A stretch of 64,000 bases of DNA from Centipeda infelix ATCC 43532. GTDB lineage: Bacteria > Bacillota > Negativicutes > Selenomonadales > Selenomonadaceae. Under the pieces are notes generated by a model. The model saw only the letters and a list, made by a program, of their open reading frames with translations. It ran no database searches and was not told the origin of the DNA. Location of the stretch: contig NZ_JH376799.1 in assembly GCF_000234095.1 (NCBI RefSeq), forward strand, positions 533,420 to 597,419, in the 5' to 3' direction. Position numbers and translations under genes: made by a program. Numbering within the stretch: the stretch's first letter is position 1; each line of letters starts with the position of its first letter. Shown here piece by piece: positions 15,393 to 23,975 of this stretch.

Positions 15393-17216
15393 CTATGCTT
15401 CCTTAAAAACACCAAGAAAAAACATGCGGGCAGACAGATCCAACGTTGCATCGGACGACATATTTCCATCGCGGGACAGCAGTTGTTTCATATGCTCGAT
15501 CACAGGTGCATCCTCATGATATACCATGGAGTGAACCTTATACCGATGCAGATACGGATGGACGTCGATCGCACGCAAAAGAGGCCGATAGGGAATGGCT
15601 CGCCATGGCTTCACCTCATTTCCGCTACAATAGATATCGCGACCTCCGGTATCCATGATATAAGTCAGCTCATAGGCACTGCCCGGATTCCGCACGGGAA
15701 GAAGCAGCATCCCCCCCGGTGCAAGACGCTCATAGAGCCGTTCCAGATCGGCAAAAACATCGCCGAGCGGCAATTCATCCAGATAGCACCCCGCCGAGAT
15801 AATATCGTACCGCCCCTGCACCGGAATGTCACCGATATGCTGCGCAGCAGCTGTCTCATCAAACAGATAGTCCGTATCCGGCAGGTAGCGTTTATCAAAG
15901 ACTGCCGCCGTCATATGCGGTGTATACCCACTGCGCCGATAGGCGTTAAAGAGATCACAAGCAAGGTGTCCAAACCGCGGTTCGAGTACCAATACCCGCT
16001 CATCCACACGAAATTCGTGCCACTTCCACACATCCTCCGCGCCAATAAAAACTCCTCGCGAATCCCATGCATCTACCCTCCATTTTTTGTAGTAAACACT
16101 CCGCATCTCCACAATCGAATTATTTACAGCGTTGCATCGATCCGTACCGAGCGTCACCCCGCCAAAGTGGTGCATAAAGGTATCCTTCAAGAGCAGCTGC
16201 CGCCATCCCGTGCGCCGCAGGAGCGTAGACAGATCATCGTCCACGAACTCCGCACGCGTATAGATGGGATCAACCAGCCCCATTCGATAGACATCCGTAC
16301 GCGTTATGGCAAGAAACGGCATCAGCAGACTGCGCTCCTCCCAGAGTGTCGGATTCAGATGATTGTGTGCAGCGGCAAATTCCTGCATCCGTTCAAGCCC
16401 CGCAAAGGTATTCGGATAGGGAACGGGAACCCCCTGATCGTTCGACACGCCCTCCTCATTGCACGTCGGGACTGCCTGCGCAATATGCGCATCCGACTCC
16501 ATTGCCGCATAGAGCTGATCGAGCCAGTGCGGCGTTGCAATGACATCGTTCGAATAACCGACGTAGTACCGTCCCTCCGCAATATACTGCACCGCATTGA
16601 AGCCGAGAATATTGTATTTCAAATTGATCTTCTTTGCATGCGGCAGGCTCTCAAAATACTCGCGCGTGCCATCGTCTGAGCCGTTGTTGATGGTGATGAG
16701 CTCCACCCGCCCGCTCGAAAAATCCGTGTGGGCAAAGATACTCTCGACCGCAGCCTTTGTGTACTCCAACTTATTATAGGCGCACAGTACAATCGTCACG
16801 TCGTATGGATATTCCGATTGTGGCGCAGTGTGCAGGTCGCGCATCGCCTGCATCAATGCCGCTTGCTGTTGCGCCCTGCGTCCTTCGTCTGAAAGAACCT
16901 CTGCCGCTAGATGCCATAGGCGCTGTATTTCGAGGATGAACGGACGGATCTCACAGGAAAACACGCGTGCAAACAGAGATGAATCATGCTGCAGCTCCTC
17001 CATCGATGCCTGAATATTACGTGCGTACAGATATACCTTTTGCAGGAGGCCGTCCGCCCCCTGCATCTCTGCTTCGACAGCCGCCGCGATCCTGCGCAGA
17101 TTATCCATCAGCTCCGAAACGGCGGGATCGTCTGTCCCGTGCTCGATCACGGCTGCGATATAGTCCACCGCCTCAACGGATACCTCCAGCAGAGACCGCA
17201 TCTGTTCCTTATCCAT
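15393..17216 (-). CDS. Family 2 glycosyltransferase with C-terminal methyltransferase-like domain
   Basis: Last gene of the sugar cluster, 607 residues. Residues 1-130 are helical. A GT-A fold glycosyltransferase starts near residue 139 (YDVTIVLCAYNKLEYTKAAV, then ELITINNGSDDGTREYF). It has a possible metal-binding SND near residue 220 and an acidic VDDDLSTLLRRTGW acceptor loop. From about residue 415 a Rossmann-like region (VLVLEPRFGH, then LAPGGMLLLPV) resembles SAM-dependent methyltransferases, although the usual GxGxG is degenerate. It lies 26 nt after rfbH. It probably transfers a sugar made by the cluster to flagellin or a surface polymer; donor and acceptor are unknown. The ATG at 17216 is favoured by GGAGGAG 6-8 nt upstream. 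Confidence 0.82.
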   Translation of the reverse strand: MDKEQMRSLLEVSVEAVDYIAAVIEHGTDDPAVSELMDNLRRIAAAVEAEMQGADGLLQKVYLYARNIQASMEELQHDSSLFARVFSCEIRPFILEIQRLWHLAAEVLSDEGRRAQQQAALMQAMRDLHTAPQSEYPYDVTIVLCAYNKLEYTKAAVESIFAHTDFSSGRVELITINNGSDDGTREYFESLPHAKKINLKYNILGFNAVQYIAEGRYYVGYSNDVIATPHWLDQLYAAMESDAHIAQAVPTCNEEGVSNDQGVPVPYPNTFAGLERMQEFAAAHNHLNPTLWEERSLLMPFLAITRTDVYRMGLVDPIYTRAEFVDDDLSTLLRRTGWRQLLLKDTFMHHFGGVTLGTDRCNAVNNSIVEMRSVYYKKWRVDAWDSRGVFIGAEDVWKWHEFRVDERVLVLEPRFGHLACDLFNAYRRSGYTPHMTAAVFDKRYLPDTDYLFDETAAAQHIGDIPVQGRYDIISAGCYLDELPLGDVFADLERLYERLAPGGMLLLPVRNPGSAYELTYIMDTGGRDIYCSGNEVKPWRAIPYRPLLRAIDVHPYLHRYKVHSMVYHEDAPVIEHMKQLLSRDGNMSSDATLDLSARMFFLGVFKEA

Positions 17217-17241
17217 CACTACTCCTCCTCAACCGCAGCGC

Positions 17242-18573
17242 TTACTGTACGAGCACCGCATCCTTTACGATCTGCGCCATATAGTCGATCTTCTCATCCG
17301 TCAGCCCCGGGTAGACACCAAGCCAGAACGTATCGTTCATAATGTGGTCGGTCTGTGTGAGTTCTCCCGCAATACGGTAGCCCTCGCCGGTACGCCGCAT
17401 CTCGTCAAAGCAGGGATGCTTCGTCAGATTCCCCGCAAAGAGCATCCGCGTCTGGATGCCATGCTCCTCAATATAGCGTACAATCTTTGCGCGTTCGATA
17501 CCTTCGCGGCAGGTCAGCAGGAAGCCAAACCAGCTCGGAGCGGTGTTCTCTGTTGCCTCGGGCAGAACGAAAAAGGCCTCCATATCCGCAAGTGCCGCAC
17601 GCAGACGAGCGAAGTTGTGCCGCCGCCCCTCCACGAAGGACGGCAGCTTCTTCAGCTGCGCCACGCCGATTGCCGCCTGCAGATCCGTCGCCTTCAGATT
17701 ATAGCCGAAATGCGAATAGACGTATTTGTGATCGTAGCCGCGCGGCAGCTCTCCGTCCTGTCGGTCGAAACGGCGACCGCAGAGATTGTCCTGGCCCGAT
17801 GCACAGATGCAGTCACGCCCCCAGTCGCGCAGGGAGCGTACGATGCGGTGCAGCAGCGCATCATTCGTATAGACCGCACCGCCCTCGCCCATCGTCATAT
17901 GATGCGGCGGATAGAAGCTCGACGTACCGATGTCGCCGATCGTCCCCGTATAGTGTGTCTCTCCATGCAGCGTGTACTGCGATCCGAGCGCGTCGCAGTT
18001 GTCCTCGACCAGCCACAGATTGTGCGCGTCACAGAACGACTTCACCGCCGCAAGATCGAACGGATTGCCGAGCGTATGTGCGATCATCACCGCCTTTGTC
18101 CGCTCTGAGCGTGCCCCCTCTAGGAGACTTACATCCACATTGTACGTCGGCAGCATCACATCCACAAAAACGGGTACCGCGCCGTACTGAATGATCGGAG
18201 CAACCGTTGTCGGAAACCCCGCCGCGACCGTGATAACCTCATCGCCGCGCCGCACAGCCCTCTCTCCGAGGAGTGGGGAGGTGAGTGCCATAAAGGCAAG
18301 GAGATTCGCCGACGACCCCGAATTGACAAGCGAGCAATGCTTCACGCCCAAGAATGCCGCAAGACCGCGCTCGAACTCCTCCGTATAGTGCCCCGCCGTC
18401 AGCCAGAATTCCAGCGCACTCTCTACAAGACTCTCCATTTCCTCGTGATCGTAGACACGCGCCGCATACGGCAGCCGATCCCCCGGCACAAAGGTCTCCT
18501 TCGGCGCATGATATTTTTCGCAGTATTCCCGCACCAAGGCAAGAATCTCCCCACGCATCTCCTGCTCAGTCAT
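17242..18573 (-). CDS. rfbH: RfbH-type CDP-4-keto-6-deoxyglucose-3-dehydrase (E1)
   Basis: PMP-dependent iron-sulfur enzyme that removes the C3 hydroxyl of CDP-4-keto-6-deoxyglucose on the way to 3,6-dideoxyhexoses. The fold is a DegT/DnrJ aminotransferase, but the catalytic Lys is replaced by His in FYPPHHMTMGEGGAV, the E1 hallmark. The [2Fe-2S] ligands are visible as Cys in VEDNCDALGS and C-x-C-x7-C in DCICASGQDNLCGRRF. The ATG at 18573 follows GGAGAG; another lies four codons upstream. It acts after RfbG (28498-29553). No glucose-1-phosphate cytidylyltransferase (RfbF) or E3 reductase gene is in the window. Confidence 0.93.
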   Translation of the reverse strand: MTEQEMRGEILALVREYCEKYHAPKETFVPGDRLPYAARVYDHEEMESLVESALEFWLTAGHYTEEFERGLAAFLGVKHCSLVNSGSSANLLAFMALTSPLLGERAVRRGDEVITVAAGFPTTVAPIIQYGAVPVFVDVMLPTYNVDVSLLEGARSERTKAVMIAHTLGNPFDLAAVKSFCDAHNLWLVEDNCDALGSQYTLHGETHYTGTIGDIGTSSFYPPHHMTMGEGGAVYTNDALLHRIVRSLRDWGRDCICASGQDNLCGRRFDRQDGELPRGYDHKYVYSHFGYNLKATDLQAAIGVAQLKKLPSFVEGRRHNFARLRAALADMEAFFVLPEATENTAPSWFGFLLTCREGIERAKIVRYIEEHGIQTRMLFAGNLTKHPCFDEMRRTGEGYRIAGELTQTDHIMNDTFWLGVYPGLTDEKIDYMAQIVKDAVLVQ

Positions 18574-18605
18574 GTTGCTCTCCATCCATCAACATTGATT
18601 CCTTC

Positions 18606-19499
18606 TCAAGATAAAAGCCCATACCCGCACCGCAGCCCGTCAACAAAATCCGTCATGGGCTGCCACCCCGTATCACGGCAAATCTTCTCCACAGACGGTT
18701 GAAGGGAAAATACATCCGCATTCGTCGCTCCATAGACGACATCACACTGCGGAGCAATCACCGCCCGCGCCGCCTCGATAAACTCCCGCAAGTGTCTGTA
18801 TTCGCCATGCGCGATGTTGTAGATCTCGCCCGTGCGCCCCCGTTCGGCAAGTGCAAAGAGCGCATCCGCAGCATCTGTGGCATAGAGATAGTCCCAATTC
18901 TGCGTACCCGAAGAGGAAAGCGCAAAGGTCTGTTCTGAACGCAGGGATTTCACAAGTGCGGGCAGCATCCGTCCCTCCTGCTCATACTTCCCATAGAGGC
19001 TGAACACACGCCCCCAGATCCACACGACACCGAGATCTGCCGCACACTGCCGCGAGAGCACACACGCGGCGAGCTTTGCAGCCCCATAGGCGCAAACGGG
19101 ATGCGGACACGTCTCCTCCGTGATGACGGCGGTCTGCCGCCCGTACTCCGCCTGTGAGCCCGTACAGATAAAGCGATGGCAGCCAAGGCGCGCCGCCGCC
19201 TCCAGTGCCCCAAGCGTATCCGCGATGTTCCCGTACTGCGCGGCAAAGTCATAGCGCGTGCCCTGCCATGCGAGATGAAAGAACACATCGCACGGTGTGC
19301 CAATCATCTCATCAAGACGCGCATAGTCCGACAGGTCGGCTGGTACGATGGTCAGCTGCTCCGACGGAGTAAGGCGTGCATTATGCGGTGAGTTCGGACG
19401 CACAACGGCATAGATATGTGCATTCTCTTCCTGCATCAGCCGCTCTGTAAGATTGCAGCCGAGAAATCCCGCCGCGCCTGTGATGATATATTTCTTCAT
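18606..19499 (-). CDS. NAD(P)-dependent sugar epimerase/reductase
   Basis: Extended short-chain dehydrogenase acting on a nucleotide sugar. The Rossmann motif is ITGAAGFLGCNL near the N-terminus, and the active-site Tyr/Lys pair is YGAAKLA, with the preceding Ser in CTGSQAEYG. It lacks the strict signatures of a 4,6-dehydratase. With RfbG, RfbH and a YerE-like enzyme in the same cluster, a 4-ketoreductase or YerF-like reductase of a CDP-dideoxysugar is a reasonable guess. The true start is the ATG at 19499 after GGGGGAT; the longer reading to 19571 runs into pseI. Confidence 0.8.
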   Translation of the reverse strand: MKKYIITGAAGFLGCNLTERLMQEENAHIYAVVRPNSPHNARLTPSEQLTIVPADLSDYARLDEMIGTPCDVFFHLAWQGTRYDFAAQYGNIADTLGALEAAARLGCHRFICTGSQAEYGRQTAVITEETCPHPVCAYGAAKLAACVLSRQCAADLGVVWIWGRVFSLYGKYEQEGRMLPALVKSLRSEQTFALSSSGTQNWDYLYATDAADALFALAERGRTGEIYNIAHGEYRHLREFIEAARAVIAPQCDVVYGATNADVFSLQPSVEKICRDTGWQPMTDFVDGLRCGYGLLS

Positions 19500-19522
19500 G
19501 GATCCCCCGTAAATTCCATCCT

Positions 19523-20560
19523 CTACCCCAGCAGCTCCCACGACAGCGGCGTACCACGCCGCACATTGCATCCGACCCGTCTGCCGAGCAGGACATCATA
19601 GTAGCGCGGCGAGAGTCCATAGCCGGGACGAATCGCGCGCATATTCCCTTCCGTAATCACATCGCCCGCCTTCATATCCTCGACAATATAGAGACTGCGC
19701 CGAAAGACAAGTGACTTCTCCTCTTGCGGCTGTACCGCGTAGCTGATCTCACCGAGAGCCTCCCACGCTGCACGGCATTCACGCACAAGCAGTGTCATCT
19801 CCTCCGGTTCCATCGAGAACGCGCTGTCCACTCCTCCGTCCGCACGCGCGAGGGTAAAGTGCTTTTCGATCACAGTCGCACCGAGCGCAATGCTCGCCAC
19901 GGCCGCCCCGATGCCGAGCGTATGATCCGACAACCCGACATTGCAGCCAAACAACGCCTTCATGTGCGGGATTGTTAGGATATTTGAACCTGCGGGTGTT
20001 GCAGGATAACTGCTTGTGCATTTGAGTAGTGTGATGTCGCTGCATCCGTTTTCACGTGCCGTCCGCACCAGCTCATCCAGATCTGCGACGGTCGCCATCC
20101 CCGTCGAGACAATGAGAGGCTTCCCCGTCCGCGCCACCTTGCGGATGAGCGGCAGATCGGTATTCTCGAACGATGCAATCTTATAGCACGGTGCGCCCAG
20201 TTCTTCGAGAAAATCAACTGCCGTCACGTCAAACGGGGTGCTAAAACAGATAAGGCCGTGCTCCCGCGCACGGGCAAAGATCTTCTCCTGCCACGCCCAC
20301 GGTGTATGCGCCTTCTGATAGAGCTCGTAGAGTGATGATCCGCACCACGGGCTTTGAGGGTTGGAGATAAAAAAATCCCCTTCATTGAGATCAAGGGTCA
20401 TCGTATCCGCCGTATAGGTTTGGAGTTTGATCGCATCAACGCCCGCCTCTGCCGCAGCGTCAACAATGCGGAGCGCACGCTCCAATGATTGATTGTGATT
20501 GCCGCTCATCTCTGCAATGATGAAGGGCTTCGTCAACGCATTAAATCTCAGATTTTCCAC
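19523..20560 (-). CDS. pseI: Pseudaminic acid synthase PseI (NeuB family)
   Basis: Condenses 2,4-diacetamido-2,4,6-trideoxy-L-altrose with phosphoenolpyruvate to give pseudaminic acid. The protein shows the PseI-type opening IIAEMSGNHNQSLERAL and the KLQTYTADTMTLD loop. Further marks are the NeuB barrel motif STGMATVADLDELV, the metal-binding GLSDHTLGIGAAVASIALGA with EKHFTLAR, and a C-terminal SAF domain (FRRSLYIVEDMKAGDVIT). GTG at 20560 is best spaced from GGAG; TTG at 20566 is the alternative. Both overlap the end of pseG, indicating coupling. Confidence 0.93.
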   Translation of the reverse strand: MENLRFNALTKPFIIAEMSGNHNQSLERALRIVDAAAEAGVDAIKLQTYTADTMTLDLNEGDFFISNPQSPWCGSSLYELYQKAHTPWAWQEKIFARAREHGLICFSTPFDVTAVDFLEELGAPCYKIASFENTDLPLIRKVARTGKPLIVSTGMATVADLDELVRTARENGCSDITLLKCTSSYPATPAGSNILTIPHMKALFGCNVGLSDHTLGIGAAVASIALGATVIEKHFTLARADGGVDSAFSMEPEEMTLLVRECRAAWEALGEISYAVQPQEEKSLVFRRSLYIVEDMKAGDVITEGNMRAIRPGYGLSPRYYDVLLGRRVGCNVRRGTPLSWELLG

Positions 20561-22154
20561 GGACAAATCTCTCCTTGAACTCTGTGATTGTCATCTCCCA
20601 CGTAAGCCGTCGCCCCGCAAGAAACGTCTCCAAATCTTTCTTCGTATGGTAAGTGCCTTTTCCTCGCTGAGGCGTTGTGTTGTAATTTCCGCTCAAAATA
20701 CGGTCCCAATGTTCCTTGAACAGGCCAATGATTACATCGATCAATTTTTGATACGATGTAGCAAGGGTGTCCTCTCTCTCATCAAAATCTACAACACGCT
20801 GTGCAATGACTGCGCCGGTATCAAGTCCCTGATCAAGCACATGAATGGTCACACCTTTGGGGGTATCCTCAATAAAGCTCCAAATATTCGGCGATGAACC
20901 ACGATTCCATGGCAGATAGGAGATATGCAGATTGACAATACGTCCCGCAAGCAGTTGAAGAATATCTTCTTTGATGAGATGCACATAGTTGAAGCTGACG
21001 ACAAGCTGCGGCTTCAGACGGTGCAGCATCGCAGGAGTCAGCACACCAGTATAGTGACAGACATTCGCCCGCTCTCCAATCCACGCAAGGAGCGGCAGCG
21101 TATTGCTGTTGTTCGTCAGGAAGAGAACACCGCCTTCCGGCGCTGCATCAAGGAGTGTGCGAGAGGCTGCCCCCCGTCCCTCACGAAAGGCGGTGACTGC
21201 GCGGACGAGATCCCCCTCTGTCACCGCCTCAGCGCATCCGAGGTAGTCGATCAATCCTGCATGTACACAGTTCTCGCAGATCTCGATCTGGTTGTCGGCG
21301 ATCGCGGTCACAATGGAGGGCAGCCCGAGAGCAAGACGTTCCCACGTCGTCGTCCCCCCCGCACCGAGGGCGAGATCTGCGGCATTCATCAGCTCCGCCA
21401 TATTCTCGACCTGACAGTGATAGCGGATGTTCTTATGATCTGCACATCGTTTGCGAACGCTCTCCATTTGCGGATTCGTTTTTCCCACAACAACGTCGAC
21501 TTCAACACCATGCATATTCATTGAAAACAGTGCACGAAGAGCTTTGCTCGTCTCATCGGTCAGATCGCTGCCGCCGTAAAAGATAAGGATATTGTACAGT
21601 TCTCCCGTCCGTCTGCGCGGCTTTATTTCATAGAATTCATCACGCAAAAGCGCGTGCTGCGGTCCGAGGAGGAGGCGGCATTCATGAGGGACAAGTCCCA
21701 CGTAACGCTCTGCCGCATTTTCATAGAAATTCTGATCGAGCAGGATGTCCGCATCGTGCTGCCGATTCGCAAGATCGTCGATCACCATAATCTCACGCGC
21801 GTACGGACGGCAGACAGTCTCCCATGCAGCATCCAGTGCGTAGTGATCGACAATAAGACGGTCGACCTGCCCCATCGTGCGCAACACAGCTGTCGTCTCC
21901 TGTGCGTCCTGCTCCTGCGTGACGGACAGCCACGCAAGATATCCCGTAAGCATCTGCCGTGATTTCACATACGGCAAAGAGTAAACGGAAAAGCCCGCCT
22001 CCTCGACGAAGGTAATGAGGTTCGACGGGAGCGCCCGCATCACGAAGGAGACCGTATGCCCTTCCCTGCGATATCGCTTGGCGAGCGTCAGACAGCGCAT
22101 GACGTGACCGCTGCCGATCTGTGCCGAAGCATCAACACGGAATACGATGTTCAT
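20541..22154 (-). CDS. pseG: PseG sugar-nucleotide hydrolase fused to a formyltransferase domain
   Basis: Two-domain protein of 537 residues. Residues 1 to about 335 are PseG, which releases UDP from UDP-2,4-diacetamido-2,4,6-trideoxy-altropyranose: FRVDASAQIGSGHVMRCLTL, VIDDLANRQHDADILLDQN, ILIFYGGSD and LALGAGGTTTWERLALGLPS. Residues about 342-537 are a formyltetrahydrofolate-dependent formyltransferase-like domain with the N/H/D triad in VNLHISYLPWNRGSSPN (N408, H410) and LDQGLDTGAVI (D445). No separate pseH N-acetyltransferase is present in the cluster, so the second domain may acylate (formylate) the 4-amino group instead. PseG-PseH fusions are known; this partner differs. ATG at 22154; 9 nt after the ThDP-enzyme gene. 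Confidence 0.9.
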   Translation of the reverse strand: MNIVFRVDASAQIGSGHVMRCLTLAKRYRREGHTVSFVMRALPSNLITFVEEAGFSVYSLPYVKSRQMLTGYLAWLSVTQEQDAQETTAVLRTMGQVDRLIVDHYALDAAWETVCRPYAREIMVIDDLANRQHDADILLDQNFYENAAERYVGLVPHECRLLLGPQHALLRDEFYEIKPRRRTGELYNILIFYGGSDLTDETSKALRALFSMNMHGVEVDVVVGKTNPQMESVRKRCADHKNIRYHCQVENMAELMNAADLALGAGGTTTWERLALGLPSIVTAIADNQIEICENCVHAGLIDYLGCAEAVTEGDLVRAVTAFREGRGAASRTLLDAAPEGGVLFLTNNSNTLPLLAWIGERANVCHYTGVLTPAMLHRLKPQLVVSFNYVHLIKEDILQLLAGRIVNLHISYLPWNRGSSPNIWSFIEDTPKGVTIHVLDQGLDTGAVIAQRVVDFDEREDTLATSYQKLIDVIIGLFKEHWDRILSGNYNTTPQRGKGTYHTKKDLETFLAGRRLTWEMTITEFKERFVRGKSEI

Positions 22155-22163
22155 TCGGCTCTC

Positions 22164-23963
22164 CTATCGGGCAGATTCTGTCATCTTCCTGCAGCGTTCC
22201 ATATTTCTCCGCTGCTCTTCCTCTGGAAGGAACGGGTAGAGATCCTCAAGCTTCGACGAGATCATCTTGCCGTCCGCACCGATGCGGCTCTTGATGATGG
22301 GAACGAACTCCACGGCGGGCGAGCTGACCATATTGATGATGGCAGGCACATCGTCCGCAAGTGCGCGGCGCACGATCTCCTCTGTCTCGTCAGCACACAC
22401 GATCTCGTAGTAGTCCAGCCCATATGCCTCAGCAATACTGCAGAGGTTCGGCATGCCGACGCCCGACTCCGGCGTGCAGCCCGCGAACCGTCCCGCAAAA
22501 TGCATCTGCTGCATGGTGTAGATCTGCCGATAGCCGTTGTTGCTGTCGATGAAGATCTTGATCGGCAAATCGTACTGGCGCAGGAGGGCAAGCTCCTGTA
22601 TGTTGTGCTGCAGGCTGCCGTCCCCCTCGCCGAGGATCGTGCGCTTTTTTCCCGAGGCGATGCACGCGCCGATGGCGCACGGCAGCCCTGTCCCCATGCT
22701 CCCGAGCCCGACGGGGCAGATGTACTCCTGCCCATCGTGCAGCTCGTAGACGTTATAGCCATAGGCAAATGCAGAAGGGGACGCAACATACACGTCATCC
22801 GTGCCTGCATACTGATTGATGTACTTCGTGACCATGTAGCCGTCCGTCAACCCGTCCACGTGGGGAATAACCTCAGAGAGCGCGGGGTACTTCTCCCGCA
22901 TCTCGTCAGCATAGGCGATCCATCCCTGCCAATCGGGCATCTTGCGCATACGGCAAAGATCCGAAAATGCCGCAATAAATGCTACCGCATCCATAACAAC
23001 CGCCTTGTCGACCGTCATGCCGAGCTTTTCGATTTCAGACGGATGGATGTTGACAATCGCCTTGCGTGCATGCGGAGCGAAATTCGCATCGTTGTATGCT
23101 GTGAGATAATAGCGCAGCCCGCTCCCAATGACGAGCAGAAAGTCCGCATTCTGGAGAACATAGTTTGCATAACGCGGCGCAACCATGCCCGCACTTCCAT
23201 AAAAATAGCGGTCACCGCCACGATGGAAGAGCCGACGTGCACGGCGCGAGGTTACCGTCGGAATCTGCAATTCGTTCACCATCTGTACGAACGCCTCGCG
23301 TGCGCCAGCGAGCATAACGCCTGTTCCGGCGAGGATCACGGGACGCTTTGCTGCGGCAAGCATCGCCGCGATTTCCCTCAAGTCCTCCGCATTCGCCGCA
23401 GCAGCCTTTTCCTCAGGCTTGTACCCGCGCAGGGAGCTTGGGTCAATCTCTGCCGCCTGCACGTCGAGCGGGATGTCAACCCAGACCGTGCCCGGTCGAT
23501 TATGGAGCGCAGTATATACAGCACGCTCCAGAACGTAACGAATATCCGCAGGATCCATCACTGTGACGGCATATTTTGTCACAGATTCAACAATCGGAAT
23601 GATGCCAACTTCCTGTGCCCCTGTCTGACGCACACCCGCAAGTGTAGTGATTGTGTCACGCCGCACCTGTCCCGAGATAACAAGCAGCGGCGTCGAGTCG
23701 ATGTACGCCGAAGCGAGCGAAGTCACGACATTCGTCGCCCCAGGTCCCGTTGTCGCAAAGACGACACCGAGCTTGTTCGCATACTGCGCGTAGCCGTCAG
23801 CGGCAAAACCCGATGCCTGCTCGTGCAGATTGTAGTATTTGTGGATGCGGTCTTCCTTGGCAAGCGAGTCGAGCAGATGCATAATGCCCCCACCCGAGAG
23901 CAGAAACACATCCTGTACCTCCCGCCGCCGTAGGAACTCGACAACATAGTCCGACAGTTTCAT
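22164..23963 (-). CDS. ThDP-dependent acetolactate-synthase-like enzyme (YerE-like candidate)
   Basis: 599-residue member of the acetolactate synthase/pyruvate decarboxylase superfamily. The catalytic Glu is in YNLHEQASGFAADGYAQ (about residue 48). ThDP binding is marked by GEGDGSLQHNIQELALL with the NNGYRQI end of the motif, and the FAD/central domain includes VILAGTGVML. In Yersinia, YerE transfers an acetyl group from pyruvate to CDP-4-keto-3,6-dideoxyglucose to make the branched sugar yersiniose. The presence of RfbG and RfbH in the same operon makes a YerE-like role plausible. Ordinary branched-chain amino acid synthesis is unlikely in this context, with no small subunit nearby. Confidence 0.75.
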   Translation of the reverse strand: MKLSDYVVEFLRRREVQDVFLLSGGGIMHLLDSLAKEDRIHKYYNLHEQASGFAADGYAQYANKLGVVFATTGPGATNVVTSLASAYIDSTPLLVISGQVRRDTITTLAGVRQTGAQEVGIIPIVESVTKYAVTVMDPADIRYVLERAVYTALHNRPGTVWVDIPLDVQAAEIDPSSLRGYKPEEKAAAANAEDLREIAAMLAAAKRPVILAGTGVMLAGAREAFVQMVNELQIPTVTSRRARRLFHRGGDRYFYGSAGMVAPRYANYVLQNADFLLVIGSGLRYYLTAYNDANFAPHARKAIVNIHPSEIEKLGMTVDKAVVMDAVAFIAAFSDLCRMRKMPDWQGWIAYADEMREKYPALSEVIPHVDGLTDGYMVTKYINQYAGTDDVYVASPSAFAYGYNVYELHDGQEYICPVGLGSMGTGLPCAIGACIASGKKRTILGEGDGSLQHNIQELALLRQYDLPIKIFIDSNNGYRQIYTMQQMHFAGRFAGCTPESGVGMPNLCSIAEAYGLDYYEIVCADETEEIVRRALADDVPAIINMVSSPAVEFVPIIKSRIGADGKMISSKLEDLYPFLPEEEQRRNMERCRKMTESAR

Positions 23964-23975
23964 GGCATACCTCCT

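Noticed and set aside
22056..23933. 625-codon open frame opposite the ThDP enzyme gene
   Set aside because: Antisense shadow of a gene with clear family motifs; no start signal and no domain.
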